A stretch of 64,000 nt of DNA. Source: Pseudaminobacter soli (ex Zhang et al. 2022) (GTDB lineage Bacteria; Pseudomonadota; Alphaproteobacteria; Rhizobiales; Rhizobiaceae). The DNA is taken from the NCBI RefSeq assembly GCF_014595955.1, contig NZ_JABVCF010000002.1, positions 124,001-188,000 on the forward strand, read 5' to 3'. Below, in pieces: positions 40,202-50,065 of this stretch. The first letter of the stretch is position 1, and every line of letters begins with the position of its first letter. The translations under genes were made by a program, and so were the position numbers. Under the pieces are notes generated by a model. The model worked only from the letters and a program-made list of their open reading frames with translations. It did no database searches and was not told where the DNA came from.

Positions 40202-40708
40202 ATGGGCCGCATAGCAAAACTCACCACGAATCCTGTCGTCATCGCGTTGGTCGCCGGCCTTGCAGTGGCCGGCTGCGCCAACAAGAAGACGCCCAACAGC
40301 GCCGCCGATCTCGGCCTCGGCGCAGGCGCGGCAACGCCCGGTTCGGCACAGGACTTCACGGTCAATGTCGGCGACCGCATCTTCTTCGACACTGATTCGT
40401 CTTCGATCCGCGCCGACGCCCAGTCCACGCTGTCGCGCCAGGCCCAGTGGCTCAACAAGTACCGCCAGTACGCGATCGTGGTCGAAGGCCATGCCGACGA
40501 ACGCGGAACCCGCGAGTACAACCTGGCTCTCGGCGCACGGCGCGCAGCGGCTACCCGCGACTACCTCATCTCCCAGGGTGTCGCAGCCAACCGGCTGAAG
40601 ACGATCTCCTACGGCAAGGAACGGCCGGTCGCCGTTTGCGACGACATCTCCTGCTGGTCTCAGAACAGGCGCGCGGTGACAACGCTCGGAGGAGCGGCCG
40701 GCAGCTGA
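40202..40708 (+). CDS. pal: Peptidoglycan-associated lipoprotein Pal
   Basis: This 168-residue lipoprotein has a lipobox (LAVAGCANKK) and a C-terminal OmpA-like domain: FFDTDSSSIRADAQ, VVEGHADERGTREYNLALGARRA and SYGKERPVA. It anchors the outer membrane to peptidoglycan and binds TolB and TolA. MGRIAKL at 40202 follows GAGAGGCGGGA; the upstream in-frame ATG region is unlikely. Confidence 0.96.
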   Translation: MGRIAKLTTNPVVIALVAGLAVAGCANKKTPNSAADLGLGAGAATPGSAQDFTVNVGDRIFFDTDSSSIRADAQSTLSRQAQWLNKYRQYAIVVEGHADERGTREYNLALGARRAAATRDYLISQGVAANRLKTISYGKERPVAVCDDISCWSQNRRAVTTLGGAAGS

Positions 40709-40736
40709 CCCACTGCCTGACGATTTCCTCTGGTGA

Positions 40737-40763
40737 GAACGGCGGCCTACCGGGCCGCCGTTC
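40737..40763 (+). terminator. Strong hairpin after pal
   Basis: GAACGGCGGCC and GGCCGCCGTTC form a perfect 11-bp stem with a short loop, 29 bases after the pal stop, followed by TACGTTT. It may end or attenuate the tol-pal transcript ahead of cpoB. Confidence 0.6.
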
Positions 40764-40972
40764 TACGTTTGACCCTGCTTGGTTTCGATCGGTCGCTACG
40801 GCCCGGAAGTCCACTCACGGACCAAGCCCGCTCGGCCATTCGACCAGGCCTGCAAACGCGAAACAAAATTTGGCCGAAGTCTCCCGGCCTGATAGACAGC
40901 GAAAGCGCCTTGCGCGAAGCGTTGTATGCTGCTCGCGCGGGCGCACGATCTATTCAATTGCGCGGGGCGCCC

Positions 40973-42079
40973 ATGTATTACAGATCCATTCTGAGCGGCA
41001 CGCTTGCCGCAGTGCTCCTTTCAGCGGGAGCGGTTTTTGCACTCGAGCGGGAGACTGAGCCCCGCGCGACGCAGCCGTCTGCGGCGGTCGAGGTTTCCTT
41101 CCTGAAGCTGCCGGGCGTCTTCAACTCCGGCCAGCCAAAGAAGGATGTCCAACTCGCCCAGGCCTCCGACCCTCGGGTCGTCGGGCTGGAAGAGCAGGTC
41201 CGTACGCTGAACGGAACGGTCGAGGAACTCAACTTCCAGATCCTCCAGTTGCAGGAGCAACTCCGCAAGATCCAGGAGGACAACGAGTTCCGCTTCCAGG
41301 AACTCGAGAAGCGTTCCGATGCCCGCAGCGGCGGGGCGCCGAAGACGACTGCCGAAGCGAAGAGCAATATCGAGACAGCAAGCAAGGAGCCGGCGCAAAC
41401 CAGCGCGCCGGCGGCTGCAAGCGTCGAGGACCTGCTTGCGGGAGACCAGACGAGCGCGACCGATGGTACTCTCGGAGCGCCGCCCGCGACCGATGGTACT
41501 CTCGGGACGCCGCCAAAGACTTTTGGGACGATCACTGTCGATAAGAACGGCAATGTGAAATCCGTCGGGGAGGCTCCCGCCTCCGTGTCGGAGGCCCCGC
41601 CCGTGCGGGAGGTGCCAACCGCCGGCACCACGGAGACTTCGCGTTCGATGCCCAAGGGCAACGGCGGTTCTGTCGTCGCCGCGCTGCCGCCCACCGACGA
41701 CCCGGAAGAGCTCTACCGCAATTCCTATCAGTTCATCCTCTCCGGCGACTATTCGACGGCGGAGACAGGCTTCCGCGATCATATAGCCCGCTTCCCGAAG
41801 AGCGATCGCGCGGCCGACGCGAATTTCTGGCTGGGCGAGGCGCTGCTCGGACAGAAGAAATACAGCGCCGCCGCCGAGACTTTCCTCGCCGCCAGCAAGC
41901 AATATTCCAAGTCCAAGAAGGCGCCTGACATGCTGCTCAAGCTCGGCGTGGCACTGACCGGCCTGAACCAGCGCGAGGTTGCTTGCGCGACGTTCAGCGA
42001 AGTGGGCAAGCGTTATCCCAACGCCTCCTCCAGCCTGAAGGAGCGCGTGAAGCAGGAACAGGCCAAAGCCTCTTGCTGA
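40973..42079 (+). CDS. cpoB: Tol-Pal cell division coordinator CpoB/YbgF
   Basis: The 368-residue protein has a signal peptide (cleavage near AVFA), an N-terminal coiled coil (VVGLEEQVRTLNGTVEELNFQILQLQEQLRKIQ), a low-complexity linker and C-terminal TPR repeats (EELYRNSYQFILSGDYSTAETGFRDHI, then SDRAADANFWLGEALLGQKKY). It coordinates Tol function with peptidoglycan synthesis. The linker contains two 30-bp tandem repeats at 41456-41515 encoding ATDGTLG-type units. Confidence 0.92.
   Translation: MYYRSILSGTLAAVLLSAGAVFALERETEPRATQPSAAVEVSFLKLPGVFNSGQPKKDVQLAQASDPRVVGLEEQVRTLNGTVEELNFQILQLQEQLRKIQEDNEFRFQELEKRSDARSGGAPKTTAEAKSNIETASKEPAQTSAPAAASVEDLLAGDQTSATDGTLGAPPATDGTLGTPPKTFGTITVDKNGNVKSVGEAPASVSEAPPVREVPTAGTTETSRSMPKGNGGSVVAALPPTDDPEELYRNSYQFILSGDYSTAETGFRDHIARFPKSDRAADANFWLGEALLGQKKYSAAAETFLAASKQYSKSKKAPDMLLKLGVALTGLNQREVACATFSEVGKRYPNASSSLKERVKQEQAKASC
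41456..41515 (+). repeat. 30-bp tandem repeat in the CpoB linker
   Basis: Two 30-base copies at 41456-41485 and 41486-41515 differ at only a few positions and keep the frame, adding TDGTLGAPPA and TDGTLGTPPK. Such repeats in a linker expand or contract without breaking the reading frame. Confidence 0.8.
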
Positions 42080-43398
42080 ACCCCGAAGGGGACGTTTTCA
42101 GATCATTTTCGGCCTGCGGGCTCGAGCACTGCTCAAGTCTGGTCATTGCCATTTCCGGCGGAAGCGATTCCACGGCGCTGCTCCTTCTCCTGAAAGACTA
42201 TCGTGACCGCTTCGCGCGCGGCACACGCCTGCTGGCCGCCACCGTCGATCACGGCTTGAGGCCGGACTCCGCGGCCGAAGCCGCAGCGGTGGCAGACCTC
42301 GCCGAGCGGCTGGGCATCGCCCACCGGACTCTGCGATGGACCGAGCCGAAACCCGCCAGCGGCTTGGCCGCAGCGGCGCGAGAGGCTCGCTACGATTTCC
42401 TGGCGCAGGCGGCCCGTGAAGCCGCAGCAGATGCGATCCTCACGGCTCATACGGCCGAGGACCAGGCCGAGACGGTGTTCATGCGCATGCAGCGCGGGCA
42501 AGGATTTGGCCTGTCCGGCATGGCTCCCGCGACACTTCTCGACAGTTCGGTCTGGATCCTGCGGCCGCTTCTGGGCGCCCGCCGCGAGGAACTGCGCAGC
42601 TACCTTCGCCAGCGCAATGTCGGCTGGATCGAGGATCAGTCGAATGTCGATGTGCGATGGGAGCGGGCGCGCACGAGAATGGAACTCAAGAGCCGACCGA
42701 AGGCCGAATTCGAAAAACTGCTCGAGACGGCACGATCGAACGCGGCGCTTCGCAGCGATCTCGGCCGCAGGGCGGCGTCACTCATCCGCAGCCATGCCCG
42801 CCAGCCCGAAAGCGGACTTCTCCATCTGGCGCCGGCCTTGCTGGAGACCGACAGCGAAGCCGCCCTTTATATCCTGCGCATCTTGATCGCTGTCTCAGGC
42901 GGTGCGCCGCGCCTGCCTGACGAGGAGCGCACTCGCGCGTTGCTGATGCGGGCGGCAGTTGGGCCGGTGCGCGCAACTTTGTCGCGGTCTCTCATCGCCT
43001 CGCGGCGCGACGGGGTTTGGATCAGCCGCGAGCACAGGGGTCTCCCGGCTCCGGGGCCGGCGATCGACGGCATGGTGTGGGACGGGCGTTTCCTAATCCG
43101 TGCCGGGGATGGCGCAGTACCATCCCTCATCGCGCCAGCCGGGGCGAGCGCCGATGCGGCCAAAGCGGGCAACGGCCTGCCTTCCAGCCTTCTTCGTTCC
43201 GCGCGCGCCTGCATGCCGGTTTTCGTTCCTGGTGCTTCGCCTGCCGAGCGTGGCTGGACGGCGACGCCGGTGCTCTCCCCCTGGTCACGCTTCCTTCCGA
43301 GCTTCGACCTGGAGGTTGCACGCGCCGTCGCGGAACTGACCGGTGCACCCGGCATCCCTGACCTGCCATGTGCAGGTCATAATGTGACGCAAGCTTAA
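42073..43398 (+). CDS. tilS: tRNA(Ile)-lysidine synthase
   Basis: The roughly 441-residue protein has the PP-loop SGGSDSTALLLLL near residue 28, then TVDHGLRPDS and LTAHTAEDQAETVFMRM typical of TilS, which converts C34 of tRNA-Ile to lysidine. The frame has no ATG; the TTG at 42073 overlaps the cpoB stop by 7 bases and is the likeliest start. It precedes ftsH, as in other bacteria. Confidence 0.9.
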   Translation: MLNPEGDVFRSFSACGLEHCSSLVIAISGGSDSTALLLLLKDYRDRFARGTRLLAATVDHGLRPDSAAEAAAVADLAERLGIAHRTLRWTEPKPASGLAAAAREARYDFLAQAAREAAADAILTAHTAEDQAETVFMRMQRGQGFGLSGMAPATLLDSSVWILRPLLGARREELRSYLRQRNVGWIEDQSNVDVRWERARTRMELKSRPKAEFEKLLETARSNAALRSDLGRRAASLIRSHARQPESGLLHLAPALLETDSEAALYILRILIAVSGGAPRLPDEERTRALLMRAAVGPVRATLSRSLIASRRDGVWISREHRGLPAPGPAIDGMVWDGRFLIRAGDGAVPSLIAPAGASADAAKAGNGLPSSLLRSARACMPVFVPGASPAERGWTATPVLSPWSRFLPSFDLEVARAVAELTGAPGIPDLPCAGHNVTQA

Positions 43399-43506
43399 CC
43401 TGTCGAAGGGGTTTTGCTTGGCATTATCCCGTGCGCTACCTATGTTAGCGGGCAGAACGTCTCACTCTTTGCGCGCGCCCATGAAAGGGCGCGGACTGGA
43501 CACTTG

Positions 43507-45450
<1,944 letters not shown>

Positions 45451-45472
45451 GGCATCAGCCAGGTATTTTCGA

Positions 45473-45507
45473 GAAACGGCCGGGCATGTTCCCGGCCGTT
45501 TCTTTTT
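45473..45507 (+). terminator. Rho-independent terminator of ftsH
   Basis: GAAACGGCCGGG and CCCGGCCGTTTC pair perfectly over 12 bp around a CATGTT loop and are followed by TTTTT. It lies 22 bases after the ftsH stop codon and ends the tol-pal/ftsH block. Confidence 0.92.
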
Positions 45508-45602
45508 GGCAGGCGGTCTGATTGAGAGGTACTCGATCCCAGCGCAGGCAGTCCACATCGCAGCGCCGGCTATGCGTCACCAAGGCTGAGGACGCGAGTA
45601 GT

Positions 45603-45631
45603 GGGAGGCGCAGTCAGGGACTGCGCCTCCC
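45603..45631. terminator. Hairpin between ftsH and the BA14K-like gene
   Basis: GGGAGGCGCAGTC and GACTGCGCCTCCC form a perfect 13-bp stem with a 3-base loop, 19 bases beyond the minus-strand gene's stop. No U-tract follows, so termination efficiency is uncertain. Confidence 0.6.
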
Positions 45632-45649
45632 GCCTTGCTGGTTGTCGCA

Positions 45650-46240
45650 TCAGCTATAGGGCGAATAGCATTGCCGGCGCGGGCCGACATAGGGCTGAAA
45701 AGTATTGTCCCAGGCTCGGTAGCTGCGATAGCGCGCATAGCACCAGCGCACATGTGCATCGCCCCCGGCAGGGGCGCCATAGTAGCGGCGCGGCGCGTAG
45801 TAACCTGGTGCGTAGTAGGGATCGTAGTAGCCCGAGTAGTAGCCGGGATAGTAGCCGCCCCAGAACGGCAGGCCGAAGCCTAGGCCAATGCCTATGCCGA
45901 CATTGTCCCAATCGTTCCAATATCCGCCATGCCCATGGCCGCCGTGCCCATGCTTGCCGTTCCAGCGGCCGCTGTGCCGCCAATTGCCCCCACGATTCCA
46001 CCGGCCATTCCCGTTCCAACTCCCGCCCGTTCTGCCGCCGCGGCGAAGCCAGACCGGATTATTGCCGCCGCGAAATTCGCCCTGGGCAACTAGATGAAGG
46101 GGGAGGGCCGGCCCAAGCTGCGGGGGCTGTGTTTTGTCGAGCGAGCCGAGCGGCGCCGAAATGGCGCCTCCGGGAACGCCCAGCAGCACGCCGAGGGCAA
46201 ACACGCCTGAGCGTGCGTAAGTCGAAACTGCCGTGAACAT
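45650..46240 (-). CDS. BA14K-family exported protein, Gly/His/Tyr-rich
   Basis: This 196-residue protein has a signal peptide (hydrophobic run [18 protein letters not shown]), a long Gly/His/Trp/Tyr-rich region, and a C-terminus ([20 protein letters not shown] to the end, with two Cys) that is the BA14K-type tail found in Brucella and other Rhizobiales. BA14K is immunoreactive and lectin-like in Brucella; the role here is unproven. The His/Gly-rich block ([12 protein letters not shown]) could bind metal. Confidence 0.8.
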   Translation of the reverse strand: MFTAVSTYARSGVFALGVLLGVPGGAISAPLGSLDKTQPPQLGPALPLHLVAQGEFRGGNNPVWLRRGGRTGGSWNGNGRWNRGGNWRHSGRWNGKHGHGGHGHGGYWNDWDNVGIGIGLGFGLPFWGGYYPGYYSGYYDPYYAPGYYAPRRYYGAPAGGDAHVRWCYARYRSYRAWDNTFQPYVGPRRQCYSPYS

Positions 46241-46543
46241 GCTCCGTCTCCAGACGCGTTGATCCCCGCCGCACGCCCAAGCGTCCCGGCATACTGGCGG
46301 AATGAAAATGAACGCGCCATGAACACATGTTGTTCCTGGATGACTTACTTGCCAAGATGGAATTTGATCTTGACGAGCAATCTTTCATGGGCAGGTCAGA
46401 GCAGGTGCTGCAGTTATGGACTTTGCCGGCCTGAGCGATTGCTTGTTGCCTGATCCATCAGAGCTCAAGGAGACGGAAACCCCGCTCACAGGCACGGGTG
46501 GATGCGAGCGATAGGGCCCGGCGAAGACCGAGCCCTCTTGAGA
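46241..46543. other. 303-base gap upstream of the BA14K-like gene
   Basis: No convincing coding frame is present. A hairpin GGGCTCGG-TCTTCG-CCGGGCCC (minus-strand sense, 46514-46535) with one G-U pair lies just after the CAP/RTX gene and may end its transcript. The rest should hold the BA14K promoter, not placed. Confidence 0.45.
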
Positions 46544-47443
46544 TCAAGCGATGAAGTCGCTGGCAGTGAAGGTGTGGGCACCCACGATCCTGATCGTGAA
46601 ATCGGCATCGGCGTCGCCGTTGGTGTCGCCGGCGAGATAGGTGTCGCCGTTCGACTGATAGGCCCTCAATTCGCCCGCCACATCGTGGAATCCTTGCTTT
46701 CCGATGAACTTGAACGCCTGGTCGCCGGTCGCGCGGGTGTTAGCGTCGATGCCCTTGAGGTTGATCCGGTCCTCGCCGTGGACGAAGTCGCGGATCGTGT
46801 CGCCTCTGGCCTCACGCGCGGTGTCGAACACGAAAATGTCTTTTCCGGCCCCGCCAATGAGTACGTCCTTGCCGCCATTGCCGTTCAACTTGTCGTCGCC
46901 CGCTCCGCCTCTCAGGGTGTTGTTGTAGCTGTCGCCGAGGATGGTCTTGCCTGCGACAGGGGTCGGGCTGATCGGCGTCGTCGGTGTGCTGCCGACGTCG
47001 TTCGGCTCAGCCCGCTCGGCGGCATTAGGGGTGCCGAAGTTCTCGGTCACAAAGACGACGTTGTGACCGTTGATCGTGCCCGCCTTCAGGCCGATCCCGA
47101 CCTCCTCGAACTTGCCGTTGACGATGTTGGCATAGTGGCCAGGCGAGTTCACCAGCATGGAATGCAGTTGCTGTACGGTGGCCTGGTTAAGCGGACCGCT
47201 CGCATAGGCGATGTTCTCGCCCCAGGCCTGCCAGCCATATCCGACCGAGGTCATGCGGGCACCCGCGCTCGACCCGTTTACCCCCGTGTGGGAGAAGGTG
47301 TCGGTCCGGTCCATCCACGCACTATGGGCGTCGGAGGAATCCAGAAGCTCGCCGTCGAAGGTAAGCGGCTTCGCCCCCGCCTTGGCCCGTGTCTCGTTGA
47401 TGAGTTGCAGGAAGTAGGTTTCCAGACTGGTTGGAGTCGCCAT
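46544..47443 (-). CDS. CAP-domain (SCP-like) protein with RTX calcium-binding C-terminus
   Basis: This 299-residue protein joins an N-terminal CAP domain (His52, Glu76 in WGENIAYA, His103 in NSPGHYANIV, EEVGIG) to hemolysin-type repeats (GDDKLNGNGGKDVLIGGAGKD, about residues 185-215) and a serralysin-like C-terminus ending in FTASDFIA. It has no N-terminal signal peptide, so a type I secretion route through the C-terminus is expected. The target of CAP proteins in bacteria is mostly unknown. No type I exporter is in the window. Confidence 0.85.
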   Translation of the reverse strand: MATPTSLETYFLQLINETRAKAGAKPLTFDGELLDSSDAHSAWMDRTDTFSHTGVNGSSAGARMTSVGYGWQAWGENIAYASGPLNQATVQQLHSMLVNSPGHYANIVNGKFEEVGIGLKAGTINGHNVVFVTENFGTPNAAERAEPNDVGSTPTTPISPTPVAGKTILGDSYNNTLRGGAGDDKLNGNGGKDVLIGGAGKDIFVFDTAREARGDTIRDFVHGEDRINLKGIDANTRATGDQAFKFIGKQGFHDVAGELRAYQSNGDTYLAGDTNGDADADFTIRIVGAHTFTASDFIA

Positions 47444-47707
47444 TGTTACGCTTACACCCTCTCAAAGATCATCGTTTGCAGTCCTGGACGATCGAATCGT
47501 CTGTCCCGGCCCAGAATGCGCAACCGGGATCGCCGGCCAATATGTTGAGAGTTTGGTTTCGGGTGGGCAGCAATTGGGCGACGGACTGGCTTCGGCGGCC
47601 CAGGTTGGCCCATGGGCCTCTATCGCTCAGCCGGTCAGAGGCGGCCAAAGGGCCGCAAGGCAGAATTTCTGGATTGATGATCGGAGAACTGCACGGTAAG
47701 CCGTGAG
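47444..47707. other. 264-base gap before the FMN riboswitch
   Basis: The frames here do not look coding. The region separates the start of the CAP/RTX gene from the riboswitch and must hold promoters in both directions; I cannot place them with confidence. Confidence 0.4.
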
Positions 47708-47832
47708 CGCTCTCAGGGCGGGGTGCAATTCCCCACCGGCGGTGACAGCCCGCGAGCGCTTCCGGCGACGGAAGGTCAGCAGATCCGGTGGAACTCCGGA
47801 GCCGACGGTATAGTCCGGATGGAAGAGAACGC
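47708..47832 (+). promoter_or_regulatory. FMN riboswitch (RFN element) controlling ribH
   Basis: The conserved RFN blocks occur in order: CTCAGGGCGGGGTG, AATTCCCCACCGGCGGT, AGCCCGCGAGCG, then GGTCAGCAGATCCGGTG, TCCGGAGCCGACGGT and AGTCCGGATGGAAGAGAAC. It ends about 80 bases before the ribH ATG. It should lower ribH expression when FMN is plentiful. Confidence 0.95.
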
Positions 47833-47913
47833 GTGGACGCGACGGCCCGCTCGGGCCGGAACGGCTGCCGGTCATGTCCTGGGACCTTGCGCAACGCGAA
47901 CGGAAGGTTCCGA

Positions 47914-48390
47914 ATGTCTATTCCCCAAAATTCCCGCATAGCTTTCATCAAGGCCCGGTGGCACGCCGAGATCGTCGACCGTGCCTACGAAGGTTTTTCT
48001 GCCGAAGCCTCAAAAATCCTGCCCGGCGCGACGATCGACGCGTTTGATATGCCCGGCGCGTTCGAGATGCCGCTTCTGGCCAAGAAACTCGCCGAGAGCG
48101 GCCGCTACGATGCGGTCGTCGCTGCCGCCTTCGTGGTGAACGGCGGTATCTACCGGCACGATTTTGTCGCGGGCGCCGTCGTCACCGGCCTCATGAACGT
48201 GCAACTCGAGACCGGCGTGCCGGTCTTCTCGGTCTCGCTGACGCCGCACAATTTTCAGCCGGTCGAGGAGTTAACCGCCTTCTTCAGCGAGCACTTCGTC
48301 AAGAAGGGCGCGGAGGCTGCAGAGGCTGTGCGGCAGGTCCTAGAGTTGGACGCGCGGCTCGCCGCCGAGGGGCTGCGCAAGAGCGCGTAA
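47914..48390 (+). CDS. ribH2: 6,7-dimethyl-8-ribityllumazine synthase, type II
   Basis: This 158-residue protein matches the Brucella-type RibH2 (BLS): IAFIKARWHAEIVDRAY, DMPGAFEMPLLAK, AAFVVNGGIYRHDFVAGAVV and SVSLTPHNFQ. It makes the riboflavin precursor lumazine. In Brucella and relatives this second isozyme is the decameric form under an FMN riboswitch, and the same arrangement is seen here. Confidence 0.94.
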   Translation: MSIPQNSRIAFIKARWHAEIVDRAYEGFSAEASKILPGATIDAFDMPGAFEMPLLAKKLAESGRYDAVVAAAFVVNGGIYRHDFVAGAVVTGLMNVQLETGVPVFSVSLTPHNFQPVEELTAFFSEHFVKKGAEAAEAVRQVLELDARLAAEGLRKSA

Positions 48391-48400
48391 GCCGAGCCGA

Positions 48401-50065
48401 CTATTGCTGACGGAGCCGATGGCGCTCCGTCAGCGTCGCCTGAGTAGCTTTCAGTTCCACTTCCCGCCTTGCAGCGTCCCAGCCCAGCGCAGAAGCCACA
48501 ACATCGGCGATCCGCCCCAGATCCCGGTGGCTCAGCCGGCCGGTGATCGCAAGTGCCGTGCGGCGCATCACGATGTCCTCGAGATGGACGACGGCTTCGT
48601 TGCGGGCGATCCAGTCGAGCTCGGCAAGAGTGAAATCCGGCGCGTCCGCTAACGGAACTACCAATTGCTTCGCCTCGTGTGCGAGGATGGACCGAGCGGT
48701 CGTCCCGTAGCGGTCGAGCAGCGCCTCCGCGCGCTCGGGGGCAGCGCCGGTCTTGCGCGCCGTCTCCTCGATCCAGCGCGCGCGTGTCGCAGAATCTTCT
48801 GGGAAGCCGTGCCCGCCGCCGATTGCAAGCTTTGCGGTGCTCGTCCGGCGCGGCTTGTCCAGTCGCTTGAGCACAATCTCTGCCACTTCCTCGGCAAAGC
48901 CGCGAAAAGTCGTCCACTTGCCGCCGACCAGCGAGATGATCGGCCAGCTTCTCGCTCCCTCCGCTTCGGCTACCGGCGCGGAATGGTCGCGGCTGATCAG
49001 GCCCGGATTCGCGGCGTCGGAGGCAGGCAGGGGGCGAATGCCGGAATAGGCGTAGACGATCTGGCTGCGGTCGAAGGAGAGGCCGGGCAGCAGGCTGCGC
49101 AGGCTCTGCAGGAAATAGTCGATCTCGTCGTCTTCGCAGCGGACCGTATCCGGGTCGCTGTCGCGGATGTCGGTCGAGCCGACCAGCGCGCGCCCGAGAT
49201 AGTCGAAGACCAGGCAGATCCGGCCATCGTCGGCCTCGAAATAGATCATCCGGCCGTTCAGGGCGCGGATCAGGTCCGGGTGGTCGAGCAGGATATGCGA
49301 GCCCTTGGTGCCGCCGATAAGCTTTGACGGCGCGCCGAGCGCCTCGTTGACCCGGTCGATCCAAGGCCCGGCGGCGTTGACGACGATCCGCGGCTTGAGG
49401 GCTAGCTCGACTCCGTCCGGCTTGCGGTAGCGAACGGTCGTGCCGTCGGCCCCGAGCAACTCGGCATAGTTGATCGCCTGGGATCCGGGGCTCGCCTTGA
49501 TGCCGTCCTGCAGGAGTTCCAGTACGAGCCGTTCGGGGTGGCTGACTTTTGCATCGAAATAGGTGCCGGCGGCGACGATGCGCGGCGTGAGCGGTGCTAT
49601 CTCGCCGAGCGCGCGCTTCTTCGACCACAGCGCATGACGCGGCATGACGCGTTGGCGCGCGCCGTAGAAGTCGTAGAGAGCAAGCCCGATTTTCATCAGG
49701 ACCGCACCGCGGCTTCGGGGAGCCGTGGTGCTGCCAGCGAGCGTGCGGAGCGCGGCGGGAATTCCCTTGAGCCAGGAGAAGATCGGGATGACCGTTGGCA
49801 AGGGCGTGACGCAATGCGGCGCGTTGCGCAGTAGCAGGTTCCGCTCCAGCGTCGATTGCGCGACGAGGCGGAATTCGCCGGTCTCCAGATATTTGATGCC
49901 GCCGTGGATGAGCCGCGAGGGTGCCGCGCTGGTGCCCGAGCCGAAATCGGCCTTGTCGACGATCACGACCCTCAGCCCCTGTTCGCAAAGGTCGCGAAAC
50001 AGGCCGGCGCCGTTGATGCCAGCACCGATGATCAGGACGTCGATGTCTTGGGGGGATGCAGTCAT
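48401..50065 (-). CDS. Second GlpD-family FAD-dependent polyol-phosphate dehydrogenase
   Basis: This 554-residue flavoenzyme belongs to the GlpD family: VLIIGAGINGAGLFRDLCEQG at the start, then GTSAAPSRLIHGGIKYLETGEF, and VLVNAAGPWID-like FAD-site segments. It would oxidise glycerol-3-phosphate or a related polyol phosphate at the membrane, feeding quinone. It overlaps the kinase gene upstream by 4 bases (ATGA) and is last in the transporter operon. It is longer than EryB (505 residues) and clearly a separate paralogue. A hairpin (48407-48433) in its last codons may also terminate ribH. Confidence 0.88.
   Translation of the reverse strand: MTASPQDIDVLIIGAGINGAGLFRDLCEQGLRVVIVDKADFGSGTSAAPSRLIHGGIKYLETGEFRLVAQSTLERNLLLRNAPHCVTPLPTVIPIFSWLKGIPAALRTLAGSTTAPRSRGAVLMKIGLALYDFYGARQRVMPRHALWSKKRALGEIAPLTPRIVAAGTYFDAKVSHPERLVLELLQDGIKASPGSQAINYAELLGADGTTVRYRKPDGVELALKPRIVVNAAGPWIDRVNEALGAPSKLIGGTKGSHILLDHPDLIRALNGRMIYFEADDGRICLVFDYLGRALVGSTDIRDSDPDTVRCEDDEIDYFLQSLRSLLPGLSFDRSQIVYAYSGIRPLPASDAANPGLISRDHSAPVAEAEGARSWPIISLVGGKWTTFRGFAEEVAEIVLKRLDKPRRTSTAKLAIGGGHGFPEDSATRARWIEETARKTGAAPERAEALLDRYGTTARSILAHEAKQLVVPLADAPDFTLAELDWIARNEAVVHLEDIVMRRTALAITGRLSHRDLGRIADVVASALGWDAARREVELKATQATLTERHRLRQQ

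Noticed and set aside
46259-46453. Small plus-strand frame of 64 codons
   Set aside because: No ribosome-binding site, no conserved look, low plausibility in a gap beside a minus-strand gene.
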